Source of the DNA: Lenzites betulinus
Lineage: Eukaryota; Basidiomycota; Agaricomycetes; Polyporales; Polyporaceae
NCBI GenBank assembly: GCA_022264855.1
Contig: JABYQU010000006.1
Span: 496,001 to 560,000 of the forward strand
DNA length: 64,000 nt
Reading direction: 5' to 3'
The stretch's first letter is position 1. Each line of letters opens with the position of its first letter. The position numbers and the translations under genes are program-made. Shown here in pieces: positions 11,601 through 24,056 of this stretch. Under the pieces are notes generated by a model. The model was not told the DNA's origin. It saw nothing but the letters and a program-made list of their open reading frames with translations, and ran no database searches.

Positions 11601-13218
11601 GGTCTCCCAATCGAACAAGATTACGCACTGCTAAACCTGGGCAACCCGCGCCTCCGAACCTGCCCTCAAACGTGTGTATTGTTGGGTATGCTGAGAGTCG
11701 GTCCTACTCATGTGTGAGTTCCGACAAAAACGGGTGCCGCAAGGAACGGAAGAGGGTCCGGGAAGAGACCTACGTGAGATCCGTATGAGGGTGAGCGGGG
11801 GGTTTTCGACACTGCTACGAGAGAGCGAGAGCGTAGCAGCTATGTGAAAGTTGTCGGTTTGAAATCTCGCGTGGGTATATACACGCGCGCAGCTCACGGA
11901 CTCGTGCACTGCGCATCTCATCAACACATGTCTGCAAGTAGACGTCCGGTAAATGTGCTCTCTTCATGTTACCGGTGAAGGAGCCTCTTGAACACACACT
12001 AGCGCGTGGGAATTGAATTGATCCCGAGTGTCGCGTACCCCGTGAACACCATTTAGGTACAAGATGTTGCTAAAAAGGCCGTAAAAAGGCCTATCAGGTA
12101 TTGCTGTGAGCTTACACGCGAAGTACGGGCGCGCGATACCGAAGCATGGAAGTCAGCCAAGCATACACATGGGTATAGAGATGTACACACCGAGTGGCTC
12201 TGGTGCCCGAGGTTTGCACCCTGCTTTCGGAGAGCGTGTACCTCGAATGTTCCGAGAAAGGGTTTACTGGCGTACAGTCTCGCGGGGAGCCGTGGGGCCA
12301 CCCATGACCGTCTGTGGAGAAGTTCTCGAGAAGGGGCGTGTGCGCCAACGCGCGAACCGATCCTTCTGCGTAGGACTGTTCCTGAATTCACTGGTCATGA
12401 GGAGAACATGTCGCATGGTGTTCCGTTCTGAGACAGTGAATATATTTATGCACGGGAGGGCGTCTTCGTGACGTACCTTCATAAGCACAGAACCCGAGAC
12501 TCCTCGGCCGCGACATCCAACTTGCAGAGTTCGTGGCTCTGGTATGGGTGAGAGTTCCCACTTGTTTTCACACCCGGGAGAGGGCTGTAATTGCCGGTCT
12601 GCGGAAGAGGACACTGCGCATCAGTGGCGTCCGCATGAAGCGGCTGCTGTCGGTTGAACGTCGACAACGTTGAACCCCACACTGCTCGTCGCTGTGTTAA
12701 GGCGGGAAGTTCACGTAACAAACAGTGGATGGGAGATCCGCCCCACGGGGCACATCCCCTCACCGTGTGTACGGAAAGGTTGAGACTTCGGGCCATGGCA
12801 CCATAATTCTGGTGCGCACGGAAAGCCCAAATGCGATCCGCCGGCTCCAAGCACCAAGAGATCGTTACTGCCGTTGACTGCGCTGGGAAGTGACCATGGA
12901 ACTGGATACAAGGCACGTCGCCACTTTCGAGCGCGGCATCCCCACGCTGTCGAAGCCGGCACTCCCACTCGATACCCGAGTTACTGTGATTGGGTGGATC
13001 CCCACCATCCGGTCTCCGCCTCGAAGCTGGACCCCTGGGCGTGTACCATGGGTCGTGAACGCCGTGCGTGCCAGAGGGTCGGCTGTTTTGAACACCGGGA
13101 CCGGGGAGAGCAGAGTGTGCAGTGCCTGTTACCACTCGCTTGGTATATAGCAATCAGCAAAAATACACGTATATTCTCTAGCATAGTCCGCGCATGTCTG
13201 GGAGACACACCTACACCA
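11601..13218. other. intergenic, no supportable gene
   Basis: About 1.6 kb between the promoter side of the membrane protein gene and the 3' end of the DUF6533-like gene. Several frames are open for 60-220 codons but have no start context, domain or splice structure. Confidence 0.5.
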
Positions 13219-14785
13219 TCATGCTTCCTCCTCTTGCTCAATGAGCTCCATGTCTACTACAGAAGCATATTCGCCCAACTGGTTTTGTCCCCGTCTTGGA
13301 ATAAGCTCCTGGTGCAAACTGTCTGTGTCGTCGTCGTCGTCGTCATCGTCATGTAAATTATGGCCGCCATTGCCTTCGTTCTCTCCATTCACGTCGAGGG
13401 GAGCCCCAAGGTTATCGAAAGCGGCGGAGGCAAAGCGCACGCTTGTGAATCGTGTGAGATGCAACGACTGGAGTTTCGACTCCATGTCTGAGCTGTGCGA
13501 TATGCGTAGGTTGAGAATGAAACGCGTCATGATGATCGACATGAACCTAGTTTCATAGGAGGTCAGCAAGTCCGTATCGCACACTCTCGTTGACGAGGAA
13601 GCTATACTGACGTTGTAGTGATGAGAACCAGCGAAGTTTGCCGCTGTGGGAGCATTTCTGTCAGGGGGCCAGTAGGTCAGAGAATACTACGATGTACGCA
13701 CCGTCTCATCGACCACGATTACGATGATGTGTAAACATAATGTAAGGCTGTCATGACCACACCAATATTACTTCGGGAAAGAAACCGTGAGCTGATATGC
13801 ACACCTGAAAAACGTTGTACCTGACCGTCACTCGTATGCAATGGTCGATATATGTACGAAACAAAACTCACCGTCTTGAAGCATCTGTTTTGGAAGCGAT
13901 GCCGTCAAGTGGGCCTTCCGCGCCAACACAACGATGCCCGCTGTTCGGTACCATGTTATCGCGAGGACCAGGACATCCATGAGGATGGTGGAGATTTCGG
14001 AAGCGATTTCGACTGAGTGTATGAGTTTTCTGTTCACTGTTAGACAGAACTGAGGACGAATGCACACCTCTGCCATAATGACGAATTAGTTCTACTCCTA
14101 TCCCATCGGAGATTTTGCACTCACCGGTACCAAGCGGGTGCATCCAGGCCCTCCAATGACCAAACTGTCACTGCACATCCATTCAGAGGAGGAGGTATTA
14201 CCAAGAGTTGGCGTGCCGATAGAATGCCGACCTGTACAATACCGAATCTGTCAATAACTTCGCCACAGCTCATATCTCGCTTAACGTACCACTGATTGTG
14301 GGAGAGCGACCGATCCAAGGCATAATATGACGATCGTACATGGCCAGTTGTGGTTGTTTATAACATGTATGCGTAGTGCAGAAAAGGCTGTATGGCAGAC
14401 TATGTATAAGCAGTTTCTTCAGGCCCATGGCAACACCTACCTGTATAAGTAGCCTGAATGAAGATCTTGAACACGCATTGCAATATCCCCGCCACTGAAC
14501 AGCTAATTGGGGATTGAGCCATAGAGGTCGTTGGCATCATTCCGCTGCTCATACCTCTTGCAAATTGTTTAGTCCGTGTTGCTGGAGTTGAGATGGGGAA
14601 CTCACTGTGGGTGATTGCCAAGGAACGAATGCCCAAAGGGAGACCGCAATGGCGAATAATACGAGTGCGTAACGGTTCAAGAAGTAGAGCACCGTAGGAA
14701 TGGTGAGCTGGCGGCCCCAGATCACCTTACTTTCCATGTGGATCGTGAGTAGATATTCGTAGACAATCACAGCTGTATCCATCAT
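13219..14785 (-). CDS. DUF6533-like multi-pass membrane protein, model incomplete
   Basis: The first clear exon (from 14785) reads VYEYLLTIHMESKVIWG followed by a hydrophobic helix with FLNRYALVLFAI, the N-terminal DUF6533 signature of agaricomycete seven-helix membrane proteins. Downstream pieces fit the same family: a short helix exon near 14570-14430, a piece with SYYALDRSLSHNQW near 14320, a helix with ISTILMDVLVLAITWYRTAG near 14000 followed by LPKQMLQDG, and the last exon with ETRFMSIIMTRFILNLRIS and an Asp-rich tail ending at 13219. Splice phases between the first two exons and around 13600-13800 could not be closed, so the gene may have an unusual intron or be partly degraded. A candidate upstream exon near 14990 (MADIDDTLSPEFVADVF) does not join in phase. 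The function of the family is unknown. Confidence 0.55.
13327..13351. repeat. GTC/GAC trinucleotide run encoding poly-Asp
   Basis: Near-perfect repeat of gtc that reads as a run of eight Asp codons on the minus strand in the last exon of the DUF6533-like gene. Confidence 0.85.
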
Positions 14786-15643
14786 TAGATATTAATTCGT
14801 AGGTGACTTTAGCGCATGAGAAGCCCCACCTACGACCCCCATTTCTACCCAGAAACCCTCCGGAATGCTATATAGGGCGATCAGAAACAGCAGCTTGAAT
14901 GACCTGGCAGACTGCGAGAATAAGGACATACAAGGCTCGGTGGAAGACATCAGCCACAAACTCTGGAGACAGCGTGTCGTCGATGTCTGCCATGTAGGAA
15001 CGGACGAGACTGACCCTGGGTTACGCGGTGAGCTTCAGTTGCGTCAATCCTTTTCGTAAGTTGGAAGGCGCGGCAATGGCGATGTTCCGCGTGGCCGTAA
15101 GCGTTTCCAATACTCTTTTTTCTGATGCGGCCAAGGCCGTCCTCAAGCGATCTAGCCTAGCCTGCAGCCTTCCGCAGTACGTGCCTACCGGGCGTGAATA
15201 TACCGACAGACCGTCATAGACCGTGATGACCACCCAACCTCCTCCGAGTCCTCGATCATGCTGTGCCACAGCTAGCTTTGCTGTGCACATCGCCACTCAT
15301 TCGTCGAAAACAAGACTACCGGTACTAAGAGACGGGCCCACCTCTTCATGATGATGAGGAGCGTTTGAAATGTTGGTTCATTCGCATACGCCGGCTCAGC
15401 ATTGGTGTTACCGACTTCGAGGCGATACACCGAATGTGAGCGTCGGCGTGGCATAGCAGCGATGATGGCGCATGTAGTAATGCCACATGCGATGTCGACG
15501 ATATGCGATGCCGACGATATGCGATGTCGACGATGGTACCTAAATAGCACCAAATGTCCATCCGTGTCTCTCTGCTGACACCCGGTCTAAAACGGCTGAG
15601 CTGAGAATCACTAGGATCATAGCTTGCGATAATAAAGCTTACA
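14786..15643. other. intergenic region with short tandem repeat
   Basis: About 860 bases. It may include the promoter or a first exon of the DUF6533-like gene. Apart from the 16-nt tandem repeat at 15489-15535, nothing is recognised. Confidence 0.45.
15489..15535. repeat. three tandem copies of a 16-nt unit
   Basis: Unit gcgatgtcgacgatat repeated three times head to tail. The second copy has one substitution and the third is cut at its last bases. It contains overlapping palindromic tcga and gatatgc motifs. Confidence 0.85.
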
Positions 15644-16241
15644 TTACGCTTCGCCGTCCCGCTTCTTGCGCAGCTCTTCCAATATACCCTTTACCCCCTC
15701 GACGTCGCCCACCGCAACTCTGCCATTGTTCCAATCCACCACGATAGGCCACTTCAGGGCGTTCGGGTTCTGGGAGGCGAGCTCGAAGACACCTTCAGGA
15801 TTCGTTGGGCGGCTGTCTACTGTCGGGTGCGCCGACAAAAGTACGTCCGGGGTGGGCGTCTGAGTCTGGCCTGAAGGCGCTCTGGAAGGGATGTAAGAGA
15901 GGATGGTCCGGAGCTGGTCGGACGTCGGTGGTTTGTTCTCAATCACTTCAAGGTTGTAATTGAGTGGGGCTGCCGAAGACTTAGATGGCGGGTAAGGAGA
16001 AGAAAGTGCGGAACGCAAGAGTTTCAACGCGTTTGTCGATGCCGGAGAAGAGGGATTGTGACTGTCATCCACCTATATATGAGTTCATGAATCCCGTAAC
16101 TGTTCAAAATCTTGACATACAATATAGAGATCTCGGGCTAGCCCACGCCGTACTGTTTAGACCTCCACATACTGGAGCAATCACTTTGAAGATAAGATAT
16201 TATATAATACGTACAATAGTCCTCGTGAATGCTTTGAACAT
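15644..16241 (-). CDS. Fmp46-like (DUF1687) thioredoxin-fold protein, probably mitochondrial
   Basis: Two exons, 16241-16215 and 16072-15644, join in phase 0 to give 151 residues. The 27-nt first exon encodes the basic start MFKAFTRTI, consistent with a mitochondrial presequence. Exon 2 starts VDDSHNPSSPASTNALKLL, the conserved HNPxSPAS motif of fungal Fmp46/DUF1687 putative redox proteins. In this family a Cys is often replaced near the motif, and no Cys is visible here either. The C-terminal part has FELASQNPNALKWPIVVDWN, matching the family's end. Length agrees with the family (about 130-160 residues). The redox role is inherited from family annotation and is unproven. Confidence 0.8.
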
Positions 16242-16529
16242 GGTGGGTTAGATGGCGTGGCTATATGCGAGAAGTGTTTGGTGGCAAGTTGGTGGTCGAG
16301 CAGCAAGTCGAAGTTGTCGAGCGCGAGTAGTTGAGTAACGGCGACGATGACGCACTGTCGGCGTTCCCGGACCGATATCCCGACAGCTCCGCTAGCGCTC
16401 GGCTCCGGACGGTAGCATGTTCAACGAATATCATACGAAACGGAGGAAAGCAATATTAATATCATATATGCAATATTGTGTGAAGCCTCTACATAGAACT
16501 TGTTGTAGTAAGGTAGAAGGAGCTATATA

Positions 16530-19500
16530 TCATCGTACTCTTGATGGTCCAGCGACTGCGTTCTCCTGGACCGAAACTGTCCGCATCGCGCTGGGAGACG
16601 AGTCTTGTACACCCGAACCTGTACCTTGCGGCGCACCTTGCGGCGCAAGCTCTTCTGGGGGGACCAGGTACTCCAAGTCTTCGTAGAGGTGCGGGAAGAG
16701 GATCGCGAGCATGTCGTCCGTCCTGGTTGTACGAACCGGCATACTGTCAGCGCCTCACCGCTTATACTATCGCATTTCATAACTCACTTGTACACAAAAT
16801 CACCCTTCTGCACCTTCTTGGCAGGTGCATCGACCTTCTTCTTGTCGTTATCGGCGGCAAAAGGCGTAACATTCAGTGTACCAGCAGCGTTGTCTGTTGT
16901 GTAGAGCGATAGCCCTTGCTTCGCGGCGAGGTCTAAGATGTTGCGTTCGACGGTATCCTCAGCATAGTAGCAGTACACTATTCAACGCGATTATCAGACA
17001 CACAGGTTAAGAAAATATGGAGAGCAGGAGAAACCCACCTTCAGTAGGCTTCGTTTGACCCATCCGGTCGATACGTGCAATCGCTAGGGAACAGATCATG
17101 AGGACCAGCCGTCACCTCGTTCGAGAGGGTGCGCATACCTTGAACTTCGAAGGCATGGTGGACGACACTTTCAACCAAGAAGACGCGCGAAGCGCAGGTA
17201 ACGTTCAATCCAGCATTTTCGCGTTCGCTGAATAACGTTAAACAGTCAGTCATGATAAACGCTCGTATTTATCCTCCTCTCGTGAGGTCGCGTGCTCACC
17301 CATGCAACAGCAAAACGGAGATGCCGGGGTCCGTGCGGAACCGTTTAGCGGCGTTCTTCTTACCGGTGTGTTGGTCGATCCTAAGACATGAGATCCCTAG
17401 CATCGGTAGGTCAGCTCGGCACCAGTACCGGAGGATGGCCAACTTCTCGTACCGTTCGCTTGGAGTGCATGCTGGATAACTGAATAGAGCTGCACGTCAG
17501 TCTCTAAGGCAACGAACGGCAACATGCGGGTCTCACTCAGCAGAGAGTCTGCCCACGCCGAGAAGACGATGCTCTTCGCGCCGGGGTCCGTGACTTCCAG
17601 GTAGAGTAGATGCCGGATAAGCGTCTCGATCTTGCTCCCGTAACTGCCGTACGACTCCATTGCTTGTACGTCTTGCATGATCTGCGGGTTGACGAAGTTG
17701 TACTGGATCTCGCGCCGAGAGCGCGGGACCACTTCGCTGTTGCTCAGGATCTTCGGTGGCGGCTGGGAAGTTGTCCCAGGCTGTTGGTCTATGGTGAAGC
17801 GCTGTAGCTGGTCGATGTTGATTGGGACTCGGCAGACTGGACAGGCTTTCCCTCCTGCTTTAGCAAGCCATGCTTTCAAGCAGCTCTACGCCGCTTATAA
17901 GCAAGCAATCAAGCGTGAATGCACTCGTAACACATACCTCACAGTATACGTGAGCACTGTAACAAGTCAGAATTGGGAGGAGCAACGAGCGCAGAACAAG
18001 CGCACCATGCTGTAAGATATCCCCGCACAAAGTCGCACTTGCACAAGATACACGTCTTCTCGTCTTCGTCCATGGTCCCTTCCTCGTGTGACCTACTGAG
18101 GTTCTCCATGTAACGCTGCCGAGCACGAGCAGTGTTGATCTTCGTCTCGAGCGCCGTTTGTTGCTCACGGAGATCTTGAGCCGCGTCTTGCACATCCCCT
18201 TCCCAATCGGCCTCCGCGACAGTGTCGGAGATCTCCTGTAGCTGTCGGAAGTACCTAATGAGAACGAGGCTATGTCAGATCGGTGCCAAGATAGCCATGA
18301 AGTTGTTTTGCGTACGAGATACGTTCATTGAACGCCTTCCGGAAATGCGCCAGATCGTTTTGCAACTTGTCGATCAATTTGCCTGCAGGACAGCGTCAGT
18401 TTCAAACCCAAGAGACGACCACCCAATCGCTCACCTTGCTCAGCAATCAACGACCTCAGCTTTGCCACAGCACCCTTCGAGATAATCTTCTCAGGATCGT
18501 CCTCCTTCGCGATCCCAACCGCGATATTGTTGAGCTCGACCATGATAGTCTTCACCGCGCGCCCCGGATCGAAATCATCAAGCAGCGCCTTCCGTTCGTC
18601 ATTCAAAGTCTTCAACATAACCTGATGCTCCGGCTGAATGTCGTGATCTTCAAGCTTGTCCAGGTCGAGGTCCACGACCTCCGCCTCAAGCATCGAGAGG
18701 TACCGCGTCCCTCGCGCCGCCTTGGTCTTCCGCGCCTTGACCTCCCGGACGTCGTGGGCCGCAAGGAGCGTGCGTTCAGCAGTAAGTGTCTCGCGGCGGT
18801 CGGCGAGGAGGGCAGCATACGCCTGAAGGTACGCTTCAGCCTCCCCTTGAGTGTCTAGACTCCGAGTGTACTCCTGCCCGTCGGCGTCTTGGTCATTCGA
18901 CCCCAGTGGCTGAGTGAGGAGAGCAATGAGCTTGGTCCGCCATTGCCATAGCAGCTTGGATTGTTCGTTGAGCAAGCCTTCGATGAGCTCGTTGGCTTCT
19001 GAAATCTACAAGATAATACATATTAGCGATGGAAGACCAGACGTGATGATGTACGTACCAACATGTGCGACTTGATGCCGCCCTTCTCAAGGTAGGGGAG
19101 CTTGACAAACAGATCCTGCTCTTTAAGAGCCTTAACAACTGGATCGCGGTCGAGATAAGTCATGGCACGCTCGGCCGCCTCCTCAGTACCTGCGAAACCC
19201 ATCAAATCCGGTTCCACGAGTAGAAGGAAAGCGTTTACCCTTCAACAACACTCGACGAAGCTCCTCGGCCGCCGCGTAGGCGTCATTTTCCTGGTTTGCA
19301 TACTGCGCGCCAAGTACGTGATAGACGTCGCCTTGCAAGAACTTGACCTTGTGCAACACGATACGTGCATCGCGAATGCGATTTTGGAGTCCGGTCGCCT
19401 TTGTCCTGTGTGCGTCCCCGACGGAGTTATGCGGTAAACCTTCCTCGTCTGCGTCTACACTCTCGTGTGCAGGTGTATCGCTGCGCGCGCGCCCTTTGCC

Positions 19501-22500
19501 CTTGCCGTCGTCTTCGGAATGGTTGTGTGCGGCCTGACGTCGCTCTTCGCGGAGCCTGGCAGTCTCCGTCTTGAGTTTCTCGCCCTCTTTCGTGTGCTCG
19601 GCCAGGACGTCATGGAGGTCGGAGACCAGTTTCTGGGCGTCGGTTTCCGCTGTGAGGAGGATATCGAGAGATTCGCGATATCGGTTCAACTTCGTATCGT
19701 CTCGCTGCAGGAGCTGTGCCAGGCTCGCCATTGTCGACACCTGGGCAAGTTATGAGACTCCTTGATCGTACGTAATTCCGACAAGCCTGTACGCACCTTG
19801 CTCTTCCTATCGTCCATGTAGTTCTTCCAATTCTGCTCCCGCATACTCTACGACGAGGCTCAACATCACTTCGGACAAAATGGTACAATATATCGAACGT
19901 ACTTCAAGCACTTCCGCCATACTCTTCAGCACGCCGGGTTTGTGCAACTTGTCCGCTCCGCCATGGGCCATAAGCTGACCGACTTGTGGATGCGTGCAAA
20001 TTCCGCGAAGCCTCCGGAGCCAGTGCCGCAACTTCGCGACATCAACTTCCCGGTTCTCGGTCGCAGCAACTCCGCGCGCATCCAGTCCAAGATCGAGGAG
20101 AGCCGCGTCAAGGGTTTGGTCATAGACCTGTCACCAATTAATGTCATCAGTTTGCGAAAGAATAGGCAAATATAAGAAGTACTGACATGCTGTTCCACAC
20201 GACCAAGTTCGATCGGTACGAGGTATCGCGTTTGCAGAGGGATCGTGAGCTCGTCTTTGACGGCCGTCTTCATCGTCCTGTCATCACCATGTTCAGAAGT
20301 GCTGTGAACATCGTGACTCATAACATGTACCTAACGGCATAGCGGCGGAACAGCTCAACGAATTCGTGCACATAGCCTGGAAGGAGAAGGCGCGTCCAAG
20401 CTCTCGGATAGTCTGTGACAGCCTTTACTCGGAGGAACCTGCTTCTCGTGAGCGAAGACAACGTCATAAGACGTCAAAACACTTACTTGAGTACATGAAT
20501 TAAATCGCTCACTTGCGAGCGCGCAGGCGTCCCCGAAACCGCGAATGACGACTTACGGGGAATAAGCGAGACCATCTCCCTAGGTGACCGCAGCAGCACA
20601 TGGCTCGTCAGACACCTGTGCTCCGCAACACAACATATCGCGTAGGGCTACGCACTCCGTCTTCCCGCCTCCCACCATCTGCACCTCGTCCATGATAACG
20701 CGGTACCATTCACATTGGACAAGCGGGCTGCGCGCGCGAGCCGTGTGCCCATAGTCCACAAATGCACGCCTCGGACGACTGGGTGGGGGGCGCGCAACGC
20801 CCAGGTCATGTTGCAAGACCGCGTATGTGGTGATGCACACGTCGAATGTGTTCACGTATGTGCACCAATCCTGCACCTCGAGGTCCTCGTCATCATCAAC
20901 TGGCATTTCTTCGTCATCCATAGCGTCCGAAGGAGCCGCTCCCTTGCCCTTAGAGCCACGTTTGGCCTTCGATACGCGAGCCTTGCCCTTGGCCTTCCGC
21001 TTCAGGAGCTTCTCGCGTGCTGCTTCTATGTCCTGCTCGGTAACAGGTACTGGAACTTTCTGCCATCCATCGTAGATGAGAACCTTAAGGCCAGGGGCGT
21101 GAGCAGCGAGCTCGTCCGCCCATTGCGGAGCCAACGACGGCGGTGTCACAATGAGCGTGGTCTGGTAGTTTGGAGGCGACGTCAATGTCTAGAATTCAGG
21201 AAGACGAATCGAGCTCACTCTGATCTCCTTGACGTCAATCTTAGTCTCTGAGTCCCAACGCGTGTTCGCTGGGGAACGGTCCAAAGCGGGGTTCAATATG
21301 ATAGTGGAGATACATTCGAGCGTCTTTCCGAGGCCAGGTTCCTCCGCGACGATACCACCGAGCGCATCCTCATTCAGCTCGTCATCTTCTGCCGTTGGCC
21401 GTGTCGCGGAGACGACACCACGTATCCGGTTGACATACCATGTTTCTTCGGCGGAAACAGATACGGCCTCCCAGAACAAAGGCAAGGGACGTCCATCGCT
21501 GTCGCCGTCAGACTGCAGGACTATCTCGCCGGAGGCGGTAACAGTCTTTCCCTCCCGTCCAAGCATCCAAGAGATACTACGCCTCTGGAACGGGAGCAGA
21601 GTAGGCAGCAGCGCGTCCGGTTGTAGAGTGTCCAAGGCTTGTGAGGACAGCAAAGGCGGTGCAGGACCAAGGACAGAAAACAGTAGAGGAATATTTGTGG
21701 TGCCTCCGTAGGTGCCCGGTAGGGTAGTTTGAGGGGGGAACACGTGCAAGAACACCCTGCGTTGTGCTTCCTGGACCGCCGAAGCTCTTGTCTGGTCCAC
21801 GTGAGCTCTCGTAGAAGGTATCACCGGTTCAAATATTCTTGGGCAAACAAGGGAGCAATCCACCTGCACGCGAAGAGTGAACGGAAGCGCGCCCTCTTGC
21901 ACGGACCTGTCTCCAGCTAGAAGCACCACTGAAAGCTCGGCTCTCAGGCGAGCACGGCCATCCCTTGCGAGGAGGAGAAACGCGTTCAGAGGGTCACGGA
22001 TGGCATACCCTCGAGTGTGAAAGTCGTGATCGCCGGTGTCGAAGGGGTAGTGCGAATTGGTGGGCAGAGGGAAGAGGACTCGGGACTCGTCTCTAGGATC
22101 AAGCACATCGCCTGCGTCGTTGATCGTAGAAGTGCCCAACGGGATTACGGAGTCTGCAGGGTCGTACGAAGAAAGATATGCACATAGCTCTTGCTCGTGC
22201 TTTGCCCAGCCACGTTTCTCAGCAGTTTCATCGTCCAGGTAGCAGCCCGAGGCATCAGGAATATACGCAGTCGTGAACCGCACATTCAATACTCGGCGGT
22301 ACACGGGAAGAAGCTTCTCCCGGTCGTCTTCGGTGCCAGAGATACATACGTTCTGCGAGACTTTGATGCGTTTGCGCGGAGCATTGTCGAGGTATTCCTC
22401 GAGCGTGCGCTTCTTGCCCTTGACCTCCGCCTTCTCATAGGTTGTATTTCTGGTATCTCGGGTACGCAGAAGGTCAAGAAATCGCGGCACCCGAAGCCGT

Positions 22501-22853
22501 AATATGTCTTCGTCCGAAGTGGAGAACGGCGATGGTGCATAGCGGAGACTTTGCGTGTGGGCGGAGTCTTCGGTAAGCATCTCGCCCCAGTCCGACTAGA
22601 GGAAGTCGGAGGAGGTGAACGGAGGCGGCAGCCCCGCGTGTAGCAGGTGATGGTAACAGCTGAAGGCGCGTCCCGCGGCCGCGTTGCACGACGCGCTGTG
22701 CCGCTGATCACGTGCGACTTTCACACTTCGCGCGCCCCGAGCAGTACTTGGTAGTTTCTCGACATCCTCGTAAGCGGTACCGTCTAGCGTACATGACAGC
22801 CACCGGACAGTAGGTGAGATCGTGAGACATAATTTGCGTGTATGATGATACAT
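16530..22853 (-). CDS. SHPRH/Rad5-type SNF2 ATPase with RING finger
   Basis: Many exons, including 22580-21219, 21188-20656, 20579-20487, 20438-20331, 20277-20187 and 20127-19903, then further exons to the stop at 16530. Domain order is SNF2 N-lobe with LLPTLLPFQRRSISWML, a Walker A variant EEPGLGKTLE, and DExx-type box MDEVQMV (the DEAQ-like form of SHPRH). Next come SLIPRKSSFAVSGTPAR and a long charged helical insert. A RING finger follows (CILCKCDF...CPVCR), then the helicase C-lobe with IVFSAWAD, GLNVTCASRVFLVE and a spliced IARIDRMGQT-type motif. SHPRH and Rad5 are E3 ligases that polyubiquitinate PCNA for template switching at stalled forks. The RING inserted between the lobes identifies the SHPRH/Rad5 group. 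Start is uncertain: codons 22853-22599 read as a plausible N-terminus but are separated from the main frame by an in-frame TAG at 22598-22596. The safe start is ATG 22580. Confidence 0.88.
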
Positions 22854-22908
22854 TCAAAGATGGGATATACAGTAGCTCGTATAGATTCAGCCCTCCCGGG
22901 ACAACGTC

Positions 22909-23797
22909 TCAGCTGCCCTTGCCTTCTACCGCTCCGTCCTTCGCCTCCGACTTCTCGCGTAGCTCTCGTCGCCGCTTTACGTCCCAGTTGTAAACACGCG
23001 CCGTGTTAACTTCCATGATGGTAATCTGTTCTCTGAGAAACTCAAGATCCTCGACTACCGTGGTCAAGCTGTTTTGCGCCGACTCAAGTTTCGACCTAAG
23101 TAGCGCGACAGCTGCAGGTATTTTGTAAGACAGCATCACGTTGGCCTAGTGAGGATCACAAGTCAACATATGGAAGAGATTTGATGCGAGTATAGAACAT
23201 ACCCCAAGCCATAGATAGACTGTGTCGGTGTCTTCGAGCTGGGCTTCGGCATAAAGGGTATCGTTCAACTCGAATGTGGTAGTGAGGGGCTTTGTGGAGG
23301 TATCGTTCTCTTCCAGATCACTATCGTCGTCGTCCGTACCCTCCTCGCCACCTAGTGCCTTTTTGCCTTCCTGAGGGAGAAAGGATCAGACGGCGCGGAG
23401 GAGTGGACGGTCGGCGAACGCACTCTTCGCTCCTGTAGAAATTCCACCATCGATAACGTCTTCTTGATGTCCGGGATTTTGTCCTCAAGACTTCGTCGCC
23501 GTTGTGTCAGGTTTTGGTCCATATAGCGATACTTTCTATGGTGAGTCGCACAGCTCAATGTTCAGCGAATGAACCCAAATGGTGCGCAATATGACATACG
23601 CTAGTGCTGCTTGAAAGTCCTTCAAGGCATTTTCGGGGTTCGGGTCAGGCCCAAGGAATTCTGCAACATCTGCCTGAAGCCCTCGACATGAATGCGTCGT
23701 ACTTGCGGACTAGATGCTGAAGCACACGTACGATAAACGGGGCTTTCGGTATACCGCGGGGATTACGCTCTTGATTTTCAGTGAAAGTCGTTGACAT
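22909..23797 (-). CDS. PAC10: prefoldin subunit 3 (VBP1/Pac10)
   Basis: Five exons close in frame: 23797-23732, 23673-23600, 23535-23424, 23370-23203 and 23145-22909, giving 218 residues, a normal length for the family. The start MSTTFTENQERNPRGIPKAP and then FIADVAEFLG match the N-terminus of prefoldin alpha-type subunit 3. A first coiled-coil arm (KYRYMDQNLTQRRRSLEDKI) is followed by an acidic loop, the beta hairpin FELNDTLYAEAQLEDTDTVY, and a second arm ending in NWDVKRRRE. Prefoldin is a hexameric cytosolic chaperone that hands nascent actin and tubulin to the chaperonin CCT. The 3' end lies only about 55 bases from the earliest possible SHPRH start on the same strand. Confidence 0.95.
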
Positions 23798-24056
23798 ACT
23801 CAGTTCGATTTAGACACGAGGAGAGTACACGAAGAGCTGCTGAGAGTATGGTAGATGATGAAAGTGCCGCGACACTTCGCCAATTATTGTGAGCGGGCGC
23901 TTGGATGAGTTGAGCGCCTTGGGACGAGTTTAAACCCAGACAGTCGGCGCTACAAAGTAGGATATAAGATGCCAATTTTTTTTGTACGTTCCGCCGTGTT
24001 GCATCCCCCTTCCCCCTCTCTCTCCCCTACTCATCCGTAGCCATTGTCTAACGAGA
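23798..24056. promoter_or_regulatory. divergent promoter between prefoldin subunit 3 and MRD1
   Basis: A 259-base gap separates the two divergent start codons. A dense CT tract (24000-24035) sits directly before the MRD1 start, a common feature of strongly expressed fungal genes. A run of t at 23971-23980 is nearby. No clear TATA box is seen. Confidence 0.6.

Noticed and set aside
12479..13153. 224-codon frame in the gap before the DUF6533-like gene
   Set aside because: No domain or hydrophobic pattern, no supporting splice sites and coding-unlike composition.
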